From NCBI RefSeq assembly GCF_003815875.1, contig NZ_CP033924.1, positions 2,232,001 through 2,296,000 on the forward strand: a stretch of DNA of 64,000 bases, written 5' to 3'. Positions 26,479-34,073 of the stretch are shown here, piece by piece. The DNA comes from Chryseobacterium lactis (GTDB taxonomy: Bacteria; Bacteroidota; Bacteroidia; Flavobacteriales; Weeksellaceae). The translations under genes and the position numbers were made by a program. The notes under the pieces are model-generated. The model had not been told where the DNA came from and did no database searches. It saw nothing but the letters and a program-made list of their open reading frames with translations. Every line of letters starts with the position of its first letter. The first letter of the stretch is position 1.

Positions 26479-26732
26479 ATTTGCATATTTTTTTGATGAA
26501 CCTCTGTCAGGTATTCTTTAGTAAGTGTATTGGCGTGTGCTTTCTCATGGCAGGTTCTACACAATGCAATAAGATTTTCAATTTGATCTTGTAGATGTTT
26601 TGTTTTGCTGCCGAACTCTGATCTTCTTTGAATGTGGTGAATCTCGGTTGCTTGTTTATGGCAGATTTCGCAATGATAGAACCCGTTATGAGAAGGAAAA
26701 AAAGCAAGATAATTTTTCGTGTGCTTTTCCAT
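26475..26732 (-). CDS. HNH endonuclease
   Basis: 85 residues. CEICHKQATEIHHIQRR (~22-38) gives the C-x2-C and His-His of the HNH/beta-beta-alpha-metal fold. ENLIALCRTCHEKAHA (~57-72) provides the Asn, the second C-x2-C and the final His. Small phage HNH proteins often assist packaging or nick DNA during replication. Here it lies among replication genes, 9 kb from the terminase. Confidence 0.88.
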   Translation of the reverse strand: MEKHTKNYLAFFPSHNGFYHCEICHKQATEIHHIQRRSEFGSKTKHLQDQIENLIALCRTCHEKAHANTLTKEYLTEVHQKNMQI

Positions 26733-26734
26733 TT

Positions 26735-27487
26735 TTACCCATCAACTTTTTCAATATCAAGGTATTTTGAACTGAAAACTGAATCAATGACAGCTTCACA
26801 CGGAATTACTTTTGCAGATTGAAGTATTAAATGAAATTCTCCAAGATCATTTTCCTCTTTGAATTTGTTGGTTAAAAAGGCTTCAATTAATGCTTTTCCG
26901 TTTTCAGCGTTTAATGCTTTCACAATAAATCCATTGTTGTATGAGTGTTCATCCTTTTCAATTTCAACTTCAATCATGTAGAATTTCAGCTCGCCATCAT
27001 TTTCCTGTGAAACATTTGTGATAAGAACAGCATTATTCAATTCTTTAACTCCTGCAATTCCAAAGTGCCCGGGATAAGATTGTTCAATAAAGTCTTTGGC
27101 AATATCCAATGCAACAAATACTGAATTGGCATACATATAAATATTCTTCTTTTTACCTCCGATTACTGCAGTAACACACCAAGTTGAGGTTAGATATTCA
27201 TCTGAAAATATTCCATCCCTTTTTTGATTACTTACATCCACTCTGGCAATATCACCAGAACTTAAATGAAAGTCTACAATTTGTAAATTGTGATTATCTA
27301 AAAGAGTTCCTATGTCAAGGATTATTTCGTTACGTTCGATCGAAACAACCTCACCGCTATCTTCATCAACAAAATCTTCATTCCAGGTTCTTAACAGTCT
27401 TTTTGCCAGATACATCCCTTTCATTTCTTTCAGATCTGATGTGACGAATCTTATCTCTTGATGTTTGGTTTCTAATTTATTTGTCAT
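26735..27487 (-). CDS. Phage early protein of unknown function
   Basis: 250 residues, alpha/beta, acidic. Strand patterns such as RNEIILDIGTLLDNHNLQIV and FYMIEVEIEKDEHSYNNGFIV (~173-193) are visible but match no family I know. It overlaps the upstream DUF3820-like gene by 4 bp and is followed by the HNH gene 2 bp later, so the three are co-transcribed. Confidence 0.6.
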   Translation of the reverse strand: MTNKLETKHQEIRFVTSDLKEMKGMYLAKRLLRTWNEDFVDEDSGEVVSIERNEIILDIGTLLDNHNLQIVDFHLSSGDIARVDVSNQKRDGIFSDEYLTSTWCVTAVIGGKKKNIYMYANSVFVALDIAKDFIEQSYPGHFGIAGVKELNNAVLITNVSQENDGELKFYMIEVEIEKDEHSYNNGFIVKALNAENGKALIEAFLTNKFKEENDLGEFHLILQSAKVIPCEAVIDSVFSSKYLDIEKVDG

Positions 27488-27672
27488 TTTTTAGATTGTT
27501 TTTTATTGCGTTCAATTTCAGTTTCAAGAACATGAAGGTTATCTTCAATGTATTCTTTCACAGGTCCGGCACACTTTCCTTCTTCATACAGCCAAATAAG
27601 ATATTCAGCTGGTACATCTTGCATTTGCCGACCTTTATGAATTCCGTAAGGCATTATGTCTGTATCTTCCAT
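27484..27672 (-). CDS. DUF3820-like small protein
   Basis: 62 residues. IMPYGIHKGRQMQDVPAEYLIWL (~6-28) matches the DUF3820 (PF12843) signature MPFGKYKG-x-PAxYLxWL, found in phage and bacterial proteins linked to nucleic-acid metabolism. ATGA overlap with the downstream gene. Function unknown. Confidence 0.82.
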   Translation of the reverse strand: MEDTDIMPYGIHKGRQMQDVPAEYLIWLYEEGKCAGPVKEYIEDNLHVLETEIERNKKQSKK

Positions 27673-27675
27673 AAA

Positions 27676-27858
27676 TTATTTAGTATAAGTTTCTTCTAAA
27701 TTTTTTCTAAATCTTTCGACCATTTCATCAATGGTGATTTCACCTGATTTTACAGTTTCATCCAATTGCTCCATGCTTAATTGTTCATCTTCTTTCCTGT
27801 CATAGTAAGTGAAGTCAGAACATAAATCATCTATTGTATTGAGAATTATTTCTTTCAT
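27676..27858 (-). CDS. Small acidic phage protein
   Basis: 60 residues, acidic and helical, ending MVERFRKNLEETYTK. It overlaps the NinB-like gene by 4 bp. No family recognised. Confidence 0.55.
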   Translation of the reverse strand: MKEIILNTIDDLCSDFTYYDRKEDEQLSMEQLDETVKSGEITIDEMVERFRKNLEETYTK

Positions 27859-28301
27859 AGGTAAATTTTGTTGTGATATTGTTCTAATTGATTTTTGATT
27901 TCATCCAGATGCACAAGATCTTTCGGTTCCGGCAGGTATAGATTTAATGTCCGAATTGAATAGTCTCTAAATCTTTCAGTTGCTAAAGACATTTCTTCAG
28001 TGTTCAATTCTGCTGAACTTTTCCAACGATCGCGAACCTCGCCCGTCTGGTAGTTGATAAACTCCGTTTTGAAAATATCCGGATTCACTATTTTTTTAAA
28101 GTGTTCCTGTTTGATTTCTTCAAGCATATCGCCATATTCCAACGCGTACCATCCAAGAATTAAATGCAGATAATTGTTTTGACTGTAAGTCCTGTTTTTT
28201 TTCTTTTCCAAAACTTCAATTTTTGCTTTTTTATCAAGTAGGTGTTTAATTCTGTTGATTGCTTTCTTTTTCATTTCAGGTATGGAAGTATCGAAAATCA
28301 T
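27855..28301 (-). CDS. NinB-like recombination protein
   Basis: 148 residues. KKNRTYSQNNYLHLILGWYALEYG (~33-57) matches the NinB core (NRSxxQNxxLWxxLG), and the later EEMSLATERFRDYS segment fits its C-terminal half. NinB (lambda Orf) binds SSB-coated DNA and loads the phage annealing protein. The YqaJ exonuclease 500 bp upstream supports a recombination role. Confidence 0.68.
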   Translation of the reverse strand: MIFDTSIPEMKKKAINRIKHLLDKKAKIEVLEKKKNRTYSQNNYLHLILGWYALEYGDMLEEIKQEHFKKIVNPDIFKTEFINYQTGEVRDRWKSSAELNTEEMSLATERFRDYSIRTLNLYLPEPKDLVHLDEIKNQLEQYHNKIYL

Positions 28302-28302
28302 A

Positions 28303-28518
28303 TTAAATCTTTTTTACAGTTACTTTCTTAATTTTTAAGTGTTGTTTTAGAAAGTTTTCTTTTTCTTCTATTGAGGTGTTTGGATTGAACTTCACACCTT
28401 CAATTACATTCTTATCAAACTTTTTGAGACTTGTAGAAAATAAAATGTAATCTTGATCTTTCTGGTCATTGTCAGGATATTTATGATATGTTATTATCCT
28501 TTTGTAATAGATTATCAT
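28303..28518 (-). CDS. Small basic phage protein
   Basis: 71 residues from ATG 28518; a TTG four codons upstream would extend it. It is basic, with a lysine-rich end (LKIKKVTVKKI). It overlaps the upstream gene's 3' end by 38 bp in another frame. Function unknown. Confidence 0.5.
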   Translation of the reverse strand: MIIYYKRIITYHKYPDNDQKDQDYILFSTSLKKFDKNVIEGVKFNPNTSIEEKENFLKQHLKIKKVTVKKI

Positions 28519-28792
28519 TCTTACTTTCAAATTTTCTGATTAAATTATCTTCATGATTATCAATGTAATCTTTAGCTTTTTGAAGTAGATTAGAAAGTAA
28601 TCCGAAAGAATAATTTCTTTTATATAGTTCAGTAAAACCTTTTCCATTTTCTTTACTGATACTCATGGATGCACCGTTGTAGGTTCGTAATCTGATAACA
28701 TATCCCTTGTATTCGGTTTTTGATATGGTTTCAGTTCCATTTTTCAATTCTTTTTTTGTGAATTGAACAAAATCAGAATTTTTGTTTTCCAT
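28481..28792 (-). CDS. Small phage protein
   Basis: 103 residues, charged, alpha/beta. It sits one base after the YqaJ exonuclease gene and probably belongs to the recombination operon. Family not recognised. Confidence 0.55.
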   Translation of the reverse strand: MENKNSDFVQFTKKELKNGTETISKTEYKGYVIRLRTYNGASMSISKENGKGFTELYKRNYSFGLLSNLLQKAKDYIDNHEDNLIRKFESKNDNLLQKDNNIS

Positions 28793-28793
28793 T

Positions 28794-29666
28794 TTACCAA
28801 TTGTTTAAAAAGATTTGTTTTTGATTTTCTGCCATTTTTAGGCGGGTTTTGATTTTCTGAATGTCTTCTTCATTCCTATGAATTTCGACCACATGGAGTT
28901 GTAATTCTTTCTTTGTAAATCGATCATCATAATCAATGAAGTAGCATTTCTTTCGTCCGGTTGCTAAAAAGTTTCCTTGAATCTGCCAATAATAATCTTT
29001 CTCATGTTCCTTGAAATCAGCTTGATTTTTGATCTTTTTAACTCTAAAAGCATGAGTTTTGCAGTCAGGACATTTCACCTCAATCATGTCATCAGCATCA
29101 ATCAAACCATCTGGTGTACCTCCGAAATATGAACACAATTCAACGAATTCTTGATTTTCTCCTGTTGCATAACATTTAACATCATACTTTTGTTCAAACA
29201 TCAAAACTGCTTCAAGTTCCTTTTCATTTCCACGATCCATTGAATCATTAGAAAATCGTTTTACACTTTGTCCTTCTGTAAGAATTTCAAGGGCTTTTTC
29301 TTCAATGTATGTTAATGCTCCTGTTGATAAATGTTCGCTAAATTGGAAGTCCGGTTTGATAATTTTTCTTATTAATGATTCTTCAAATCCATATTCTTTT
29401 GATAAATCGGAAGTCGAATATTTATCATTTCCTCTTGGTTTGTATTTATTTCTGATTTCTTCAACTTTTGAATCTGTTAAATTCAAATAATCAGTATCTG
29501 CCATTAACCGTCCTAAATCAGAAGATGTAAACTTTCCAAGTCTGGATTTGAACCATTCTTCACGTTTCCTTTCAGCTTCTGCAGTTCGCTCAATTGAAGC
29601 AAGAGCCGCCTCGTGTTCGGCTCTTAATGCTTCAAAATCAACAACAATGTTATCTTTAGTCAGCAT
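28794..29666 (-). CDS. YqaJ-type viral exonuclease/recombinase
   Basis: 290 residues. Lambda-exonuclease-fold PD-(D/E)XK motifs: RGNEKE (145-150), Asp186 in GGTPDG, Glu196-x-Lys198 in MIEVKCP, and QIQG (228-231). It degrades the 5' strand from DNA ends to give 3' tails for annealing. It works with the neighbouring OB-like and NinB-like proteins as a phage Red-type set. N-terminal ~45 residues are an extra helix. It overlaps the upstream gene by 11 bp. Confidence 0.9.
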   Translation of the reverse strand: MLTKDNIVVDFEALRAEHEAALASIERTAEAERKREEWFKSRLGKFTSSDLGRLMADTDYLNLTDSKVEEIRNKYKPRGNDKYSTSDLSKEYGFEESLIRKIIKPDFQFSEHLSTGALTYIEEKALEILTEGQSVKRFSNDSMDRGNEKELEAVLMFEQKYDVKCYATGENQEFVELCSYFGGTPDGLIDADDMIEVKCPDCKTHAFRVKKIKNQADFKEHEKDYYWQIQGNFLATGRKKCYFIDYDDRFTKKELQLHVVEIHRNEEDIQKIKTRLKMAENQKQIFLNNW

Positions 29667-30090
29667 TGTCGAAAAGATTTATATTTAATTCATCAACATC
29701 GAATAATGGAATATCATTTCCACCTGTTGTTTTTGTTGATCCAGTACAAGTGATCCTAACACCTTGACCGATTTGCGTGTTCATTAATGCCTGTACAAGA
29801 ACTGTTTGACCAGCAACAAAGGCTTTCGCTCCATCGTGTAATTTTGCAAGGAAATAAGTGTTTCCTTTGCCGTCTGTTGCTTCTTTAAACCCAAGAAAGA
29901 AACATTCAACTGGCTTTCCTTGTTCAGCAATCCATTCTTCCTTTTTCTGGTATGAAACTGTTAACTTTCTGTTAGTATCAGCATTCTTTAATGCGCCAAT
30001 AGCATTTGTTGAAGGCATGATAAATGTGATTTCACCGTTCTTTGGATATAATTCCGGTTTTTGTTCTGAATTTTGATTTTCGTTTGACAT
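29656..30090 (-). CDS. OB-fold-like ssDNA-binding protein (tentative)
   Basis: 144 residues. Strand pattern CFFLGFKEATDGKGNTYFLAKL (~64-85), a VRITCTG strand and an acidic C-terminal tail ending LFDNAD resemble phage OB-fold proteins bound to ssDNA. Its place between the coiled-coil protein and YqaJ exonuclease fits a single-strand binding or annealing partner. No canonical RecT/Erf motif is seen. Confidence 0.5.
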   Translation of the reverse strand: MSNENQNSEQKPELYPKNGEITFIMPSTNAIGALKNADTNRKLTVSYQKKEEWIAEQGKPVECFFLGFKEATDGKGNTYFLAKLHDGAKAFVAGQTVLVQALMNTQIGQGVRITCTGSTKTTGGNDIPLFDVDELNINLFDNAD

Positions 30091-30107
30091 TGTAGTATGA
30101 TTTTATA

Positions 30108-31247
30108 TTATTTGAAATTTTTAATTACAGAAACTGCATCTGAAATTGCATCCTGAATTCTTTCCATTGATCTGATGAATTCAGCTTTTAATTTTTCGTC
30201 TTTTATTTCTGGATCAGCAATTGAATATTGTAAGCTTTGTAAGAACTCAACAGCTTTTTGCTTTTCTGGTTTTAAGGCTTCAAGCCTTTCCGATTCTGCT
30301 TTTGCCTTTGCTTCTGCTTCTGCTTTCTCTTTTGCAGCACGTTCTGCATCTTCCTTTTCTTTACGTTCTGCATCTTCTTTTGCAAGGCGATCAGTTTCAA
30401 TTTTAGCCAAATGTGCTTTTTCTGCTTCCAGTTCTTCGCGTTGCTTTCTCAACTTTTCTTCCTCAGCTTCTCGCAGTTTTCGGGCATCTTCTTCTTTGGC
30501 TTTTAATTCTGCATCATGTTTTTCTTTTTCTGCTGCCAGCTTGTTGCGTTCTTTTTGTACTCTTGCTTCTTCTGCTTTTCGATCAGCTTCCATTTTTGCT
30601 TTTTCAGCATCCAATTTTGCTTTTTCTTCCTGCAGTCTTATGTTTTCAAGTCTTTGCGCTTCTGCTTCTTCAAGTGTTTTGATTTTAGATGAAAAGGCAT
30701 TTTTGAATTGAATCAACTTTTCATTAAAGTCAAGTTCAAATTCTTCAAATTGAGAAACATCCGTTTTATAAAGACCTTCTTCAAAATCAACTTTTAATGA
30801 TTCAATGGTTTCAAAAGAACATTTATTGATTTTCATATAGGCTTCATCAATAATGCAACTAATCGAATTCTTGATGTTATTCTTTCTCTCTTCTTCCAGG
30901 CGCAACTTTTCTTGTTTTTCCTTTACCTTCAATTCTTCCCATCTTTTAACTTCTTGTTGCTGCTTTTCTTCGTGTGGTCGGGTAATGGAAATAAGTTCTT
31001 CACTAGCCCCTGCAACGGTTTCACGAAACTTTTTTATTTTAGAAGCAATTAGTTTGTCCTGATTCTGAATTTCAGTTCTGGCAGTGACAAGGGTTGTTCT
31101 GGCCTTCTTTGCTTCATCAAAAGTTTTATTGTCTATAATTTCAATGAAAGGGTTTTCCTTGACAATTTGAAGCTGTTTTTCGCGCATTCCTTGTAATTCT
31201 GGAAGTTGGCTGACATCTAAGGTTTCAATTTTTAATAGTTCGTTCAT
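30108..31247 (-). CDS. Long coiled-coil phage recombination-region protein (DUF1351-like)
   Basis: 379 residues. The helical N-terminus (~1-85) resembles DUF1351 phage proteins. Residues ~190-325 are an uninterrupted Glu/Lys/Ala coiled coil (EEAEAQRLENIRLQEEKAKL, then many EKAKxEAD repeats). A short helical C-terminus follows. Such proteins are regular neighbours of phage exonucleases and ssDNA-binding proteins. A structural partner of the recombinase is plausible. Confidence 0.6.
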   Translation of the reverse strand: MNELLKIETLDVSQLPELQGMREKQLQIVKENPFIEIIDNKTFDEAKKARTTLVTARTEIQNQDKLIASKIKKFRETVAGASEELISITRPHEEKQQQEVKRWEELKVKEKQEKLRLEEERKNNIKNSISCIIDEAYMKINKCSFETIESLKVDFEEGLYKTDVSQFEEFELDFNEKLIQFKNAFSSKIKTLEEAEAQRLENIRLQEEKAKLDAEKAKMEADRKAEEARVQKERNKLAAEKEKHDAELKAKEEDARKLREAEEEKLRKQREELEAEKAHLAKIETDRLAKEDAERKEKEDAERAAKEKAEAEAKAKAESERLEALKPEKQKAVEFLQSLQYSIADPEIKDEKLKAEFIRSMERIQDAISDAVSVIKNFK

Positions 31248-31383
31248 TTTGAAGTTTTTTATCTTTTAGAAATTTGTTAAGTGCTTTTAGTTCTCTACCT
31301 GATAGTTGATCATGCCCCAGTCTTTTACCATTGACATAATACACGCCCATATCATTAATGATTTCTATTGTTGTGTTTTCCAT
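31225..31383 (-). CDS. 52-residue small protein
   Basis: ATG at 31383 and stop at 31225, overlapping neighbours at both ends (29 and 23 bp). The product starts MENTTIEIINDMGVYYVNGKRLGH and has balanced charge and hydrophobicity like a real protein. It accounts for a gap otherwise empty. Function unknown. Confidence 0.5.
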   Translation of the reverse strand: MENTTIEIINDMGVYYVNGKRLGHDQLSGRELKALNKFLKDKKLQNERTIKN

Positions 31384-31552
31384 GGTTGGGGCTGTTTAAG
31401 TAGTTGGTAAATTCTTTATGATAGTACCGGAAGAATCCAAAGAAAACGTAGATGAATAAGGGGAAAATAAAATCTATTGGATTCTGATTTTCTGATATTG
31501 CCAATACATAAGCAGTATTGACAAAAAGAATTATTGTTAATGCTGTTTTCAT
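31355..31552 (-). CDS. Small membrane protein
   Basis: 65 residues. Two hydrophobic segments (about 4-18 and 28-44, LFIYVFFGFF) suggest one or two transmembrane helices. It ends in a His/Asn-rich tail. It overlaps the upstream gene by 4 bp. Function unknown. Confidence 0.55.
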   Translation of the reverse strand: MKTALTIILFVNTAYVLAISENQNPIDFIFPLFIYVFFGFFRYYHKEFTNYLNSPNHGKHNNRNH

Positions 31553-31869
31553 ACTATGTTAAAGTTTAGATGGTTTTGTAAGTGGTTTTCTATTTCTCTT
31601 TTTTCACGAAGAATCAAAGGGAGATCTTCACATTCTATACTATCATATGCAGATAGAAAATGAACTTTAAAATGCTTTACAGAGTTTCCCCATTCTGGGT
31701 TTTGATCTATTTCAATTTCAAGATTTACATCAACAGAAATTTCATCATCTTCAAAAAGCGTTACATCGATATCTAAAAATCTATCATTTCCAGATTCTAT
31801 GTTGATTAACATATTTTGCTTTTTTATTTGGCTGATTGGATCCAATAGTGTTAAATTTGCTGTATTCAT
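31549..31869 (-). CDS. Phage early protein of unknown function
   Basis: 106 residues, acidic and beta-rich (RFLDIDVTLFEDDEISVDVNLEIEID). It precedes the small membrane-protein gene with a 4-bp overlap. Not recognised. Confidence 0.55.
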   Translation of the reverse strand: MNTANLTLLDPISQIKKQNMLINIESGNDRFLDIDVTLFEDDEISVDVNLEIEIDQNPEWGNSVKHFKVHFLSAYDSIECEDLPLILREKREIENHLQNHLNFNIV

Positions 31870-31924
31870 TTGTTTGACTTTTAATAGTTGAACATTTCGC
31901 CATCTGTTGCTGCAGGTGGCTTTT

Positions 31925-32122
31925 TTATTTGTATGAAGCTCTTATTCTTGCTTCCATTTCTTCAAGCCTTGTAGACTTGTTCTGTTTCGGTTGCTTCGGT
32001 TCAATTGCCACATTTCCCCGGAGTGCTATAATTTCAGCTTTAACATGAGATATGTCTCTTAGGACACTCTTCTCAATTTTTTCTAGTTGTGACAAAAGTG
32101 CTGTCGCTTGTTCTTCTGTCAT
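31925..32122 (-). CDS. Small coiled-coil early protein
   Basis: 65 residues, heptad pattern in the N-terminal 40 (ALLSQLEKIEKSVLRDISHVK), then a Q/K-rich linker. Second gene of the early operon after the Cro-like gene (6 bp apart). Function unknown. Confidence 0.55.
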   Translation of the reverse strand: MTEEQATALLSQLEKIEKSVLRDISHVKAEIIALRGNVAIEPKQPKQNKSTRLEEMEARIRASYK

Positions 32123-32128
32123 ATTTTT

Positions 32129-32401
32129 TTATTGTTTAATAAGTTCTTTTCTATTGTTTATGACTTTTTCAAGAGCAGAGACGGTTTCAAAGTGATTCTT
32201 TTGATAAACTCTGAAAAATGCTTTCTCAACAGATGCAGTAGGAATATCAATCATTTCAGAAACAAGCTTCCAATCTCCATGTCTTTTCTTTTTAAGAAGA
32301 TCTTCAAGACTTTTTATATATTTCTTTTCTTCTGCACTTTCTGGAATCAAGGAAAACTTACTTTTCATAGGTATTTTTACGGTATTTACGGGCTTCCTCA
32401 T
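32129..32401 (-). CDS. First early-operon protein (Cro-like position)
   Basis: 90 residues from the ATG at 32401; an ATG at 32368 is an alternative. An upstream TTG start (32446) is rejected because it lies within the likely promoter. It is basic and helical, and the WKLVSEMIDIPTASVEKAFFRVY segment resembles a helix-turn-helix. As the first gene transcribed away from the repressor it holds the position of Cro, and may counter-regulate the repressor. Confidence 0.6.
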   Translation of the reverse strand: MRKPVNTVKIPMKSKFSLIPESAEEKKYIKSLEDLLKKKRHGDWKLVSEMIDIPTASVEKAFFRVYQKNHFETVSALEKVINNRKELIKQ

Positions 32402-32443
32402 TTTATGTCTGTTTTTTGTCTTATTTTTGTCCTGATAACAATA

Positions 32444-32489
32444 CAAAAGTATAGCATTGCTATAATATATACAATAGCAAAGCTATTGT
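32444..32489. promoter_or_regulatory. Immunity control region: two operators and early promoter box
   Basis: Operator 1 at 32451-32463 is ATAGCA-T-TGCTAT. Operator 2 at 32471-32489 is ACAATAGC-AAA-GCTATTGT, a perfect 19-bp dyad. On the minus strand TACTTTTG at 32451-32444 fits the Bacteroidota -7 box (TAnnTTTG) and abuts operator 1. Repressor bound here would shut the early operon; the divergent repressor gene starts 41 bp away. Confidence 0.75.
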
Positions 32490-32529
32490 TTTTGTGTTAA
32501 AGTTTTGTTAAAATTTTAAATATTTGGCA

Positions 32530-33252
32530 ATGAGTGTTAAAGAAAGGTTGAAGAAGTACCTTAATCATAAGGATATTAAGAGTATAGAGTTTACTGATTC
32601 TATTGGGGCCTCACAAGGCTATATAAATGCTATCAGAAAATCTATTTCCCCAGATAAACTTGCTATAATAAAGATAAAGTATCCAGATTTAAATATTGAT
32701 TGGTTAATTTATGGTGATGGTCGGATGCTTTATGATATAAATAGCAATGCTATTGTTGAAGAAGTTTATAAAGATGTTATTCCAAAAATTTATCCAACAC
32801 ATTTGGAGGTTAGAGTGGTAACTAATAAAGCAAGAGGAGGGTATACGGATAGTTATTATGCAGATGAGTATTTAAAAGATTTGCCAGTGGTATTAGTAGA
32901 AGCAGACAAGGAATATAAAGGCAAATATTTAGCTTTTGAAGTTGATGGAGATAGTATGGAACCAGAATATTATCCTGGTGATATAGTTATATGTAGGGAG
33001 GTTAAAAGGGATTTATGGCAGTATAAGTTACATTTTAAAGAGTACGATTTTGTAATTGCTCACGGAACGAAAGGGATTATGTTAAAAGAAATAGTAGATC
33101 ATAACATAGAAACTGGAGAAATTACTTGCCACTCCCTAAATAATGGCGATGGAAGAAATAGCGATTTTATTTTGAACTTAAAAGAAGTTTCATTCTTGTA
33201 TAATATTGTGGAACATCGTAGAAGTGGAAAAGCTAAAAGAAGACATAGATAA
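32530..33252 (+). CDS. LexA-like prophage repressor (HTH + peptidase S24)
   Basis: 240 residues from ATG 32530. N-terminal HTH at ~2-62 (LKKYLNHKDIKSIEF; GASQGYINAIRKS). C-terminal S24 peptidase: catalytic Ser142 in DGDSMEP and Lys186 in GIMLKEIV. The presumed self-cleavage site lies in KARGGY (~100-105), Gly-Gly instead of the usual Ala-Gly. RecA filaments would trigger cleavage and prophage induction after DNA damage. It faces the operators upstream and also carries one internally. Confidence 0.92.
   Translation: MSVKERLKKYLNHKDIKSIEFTDSIGASQGYINAIRKSISPDKLAIIKIKYPDLNIDWLIYGDGRMLYDINSNAIVEEVYKDVIPKIYPTHLEVRVVTNKARGGYTDSYYADEYLKDLPVVLVEADKEYKGKYLAFEVDGDSMEPEYYPGDIVICREVKRDLWQYKLHFKEYDFVIAHGTKGIMLKEIVDHNIETGEITCHSLNNGDGRNSDFILNLKEVSFLYNIVEHRRSGKAKRRHR
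32740..32754. promoter_or_regulatory. Third operator copy inside the repressor coding sequence
   Basis: AATAGCA-A-TGCTATT, a perfect 15-bp dyad that shares the ATAGCA/TGCTAT half-sites of the two upstream operators. It falls in codons 71-75 (NSNAI). Bound repressor could block its own transcription here or form a loop with the upstream pair, about 270 bp away. Confidence 0.6.
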
Positions 33253-33268
33253 TTAAAAGCAAATAAAT

Positions 33269-33535
33269 ATGAAAAAGGTAATTATATTAATTCCCTTATG
33301 TTTTTTAGGTTGTAGTAAAGATGATGATTCAGCCTGTTTTCAAACTTGGAATGTTACAGAGTATTGTACACGGTCAACCGGATGTAGTATTGTTGGTTGT
33401 GGTGAATCTCCAAAAACTCTTGAATCCAGATTTAAATGTGATGAGGTTCAAGGAGTAAAAAATGGAGACGTAATAAATTATAAAACTGTTGAATGTGCAA
33501 AGTTTTATAGAAAGTATAATTTCAAAGTAAACTAA
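33269..33535 (+). CDS. Cys-rich prophage lipoprotein (lysogenic conversion candidate)
   Basis: 88 residues. Signal peptide II MKKVIILIPLCFLGC with lipobox FLGC (Cys15), then a short mature chain with seven further cysteines (for example CxxxTGC and CGE). It follows the repressor by 16 bp on the same strand, so it would be expressed in the lysogen. Small repressor-linked lipoproteins often block receptors against superinfecting phage. That role is inferred from location and topology. Confidence 0.68.
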   Translation: MKKVIILIPLCFLGCSKDDDSACFQTWNVTEYCTRSTGCSIVGCGESPKTLESRFKCDEVQGVKNGDVINYKTVECAKFYRKYNFKVN

Positions 33536-33789
33536 TGATTGAATCAGATAAAAATATGTTGAAAGCTATTGATATGCTAAAACAGTCGAAGGTAATCAAA
33601 TTCAAAACTGAAGCTTACTTGGTTATGAATCTTAATACGGTTTATGTTCATAAGGTCAAAAATCCGGATTTAGAAAAGTATAGAAATTATTATCATTTCA
33701 CAGCAGAACATATCAGATTATTTTGTACACAATATAAAATCAACGCAAACTTTATCTATGGATTTGAAACAAATATGTACCGGAAATAG
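33535..33789 (+). CDS. Small protein downstream of the lipoprotein
   Basis: 84 residues, directly adjoining the lipoprotein gene (one-base overlap). The C-terminus HIRLFCTQYKINANFIYGFE resembles the NxxWLxxGE helix end of phage repressors' HTH domains. It is the last gene before the attachment site. A minor regulator or excision factor is possible. Confidence 0.5.
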   Translation: MIESDKNMLKAIDMLKQSKVIKFKTEAYLVMNLNTVYVHKVKNPDLEKYRNYYHFTAEHIRLFCTQYKINANFIYGFETNMYRK

Positions 33790-33805
33790 GATAAAAATTA
33801 AGCAA

Positions 33806-33829
33806 TTTTCGGGTAACTTTTCGGGTAAC
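33806..33829. repeat. Tandem 12-bp repeat near the prophage right end
   Basis: TTTTCGGGTAAC occurs twice in perfect tandem (33806-33817 and 33818-33829), 94 bp before the tRNA-fragment junction. A similar tandem pair lies near the right end of element B (51410). They are candidate arm-type sites for the recombinase or excisionase. Confidence 0.65.
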
Positions 33830-33923
33830 TTTTGAATAAAAAAACAAACAATCTTTAAAATAATAATTCCGTAAAGGGTTATCTTTCAGTCGATTAATAA
33901 TTCATGATGTATAGGGGCATTGC

Positions 33924-33965
33924 CTCATAATCAGGTGGTCCCTGGTTCGAGCCCAGGTGGGACCA
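33924..33965 (+). repeat. Attachment-site repeat: tRNA-Met(CAT) 3' fragment, junction A/B
   Basis: Contains the anticodon loop CTCATAA, stem TCAGG, variable loop, complete T arm (CCTGG-TTCGAGC-CCAGG), acceptor 3' strand TGGGACC and discriminator A. The upstream half (acceptor 5' strand GGTCCCA and D arm) is absent: the flanking prophage DNA does not supply it. The break exactly in the anticodon loop is the classical crossover point for tRNA-targeting tyrosine recombinases. The same sequence recurs at 51549. Confidence 0.88.
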
Positions 33966-33968
33966 CAG

Positions 33969-33993
33969 AAAAGCACTCAATTTGAGTGCTTTT
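33969..33993 (+). terminator. tRNA-linked terminator, copy 1
   Basis: AAAAGCACTCAA/TTGAGTGCTTTT stem followed by T7, a few bases after the tRNA 3' end. It is carried with the attachment core in both copies. Confidence 0.85.
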
Positions 33994-34073
33994 TTTATTT
34001 CTATACTGTAGTTCAGTCTTTTATACTTACATTTTATCAATAATTCTAGTTTCTATAGTTCCTTCTGATGGAG

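Larger units (their letters stand above)
1..33923. mobile_element. Prophage (element A), right-hand portion of a tailed phage
   Basis: A continuous block of almost exclusively minus-strand genes with phage hallmarks: ClpP-like head protease, 1659-residue tape measure protein, large and small terminase, tail chaperone with a frameshift, YqaJ exonuclease, NinB-like protein and a LexA-like repressor. The right boundary is set by the tRNA-Met fragment at 33924. The left boundary and the prophage integrase are outside the window. Late genes are densely packed with ATGA or TAATG overlaps and look intact, so this is probably a functional or recently functional prophage. A tail (siphovirus- or myovirus-like) is certain from the tape measure. 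I saw no sheath gene. Confidence 0.93.

Noticed and set aside
30175..30711. Plus-strand 178-codon Ser/Ala/Phe-rich frame
   Set aside because: It is the mirror of the Glu/Lys-rich coiled-coil gene on the other strand and has no independent support.
32402..32446. TTG-initiated extension of the first early gene
   Set aside because: It would place the start codon within the TACTTTTG promoter box; ATG at 32401 is preferred.
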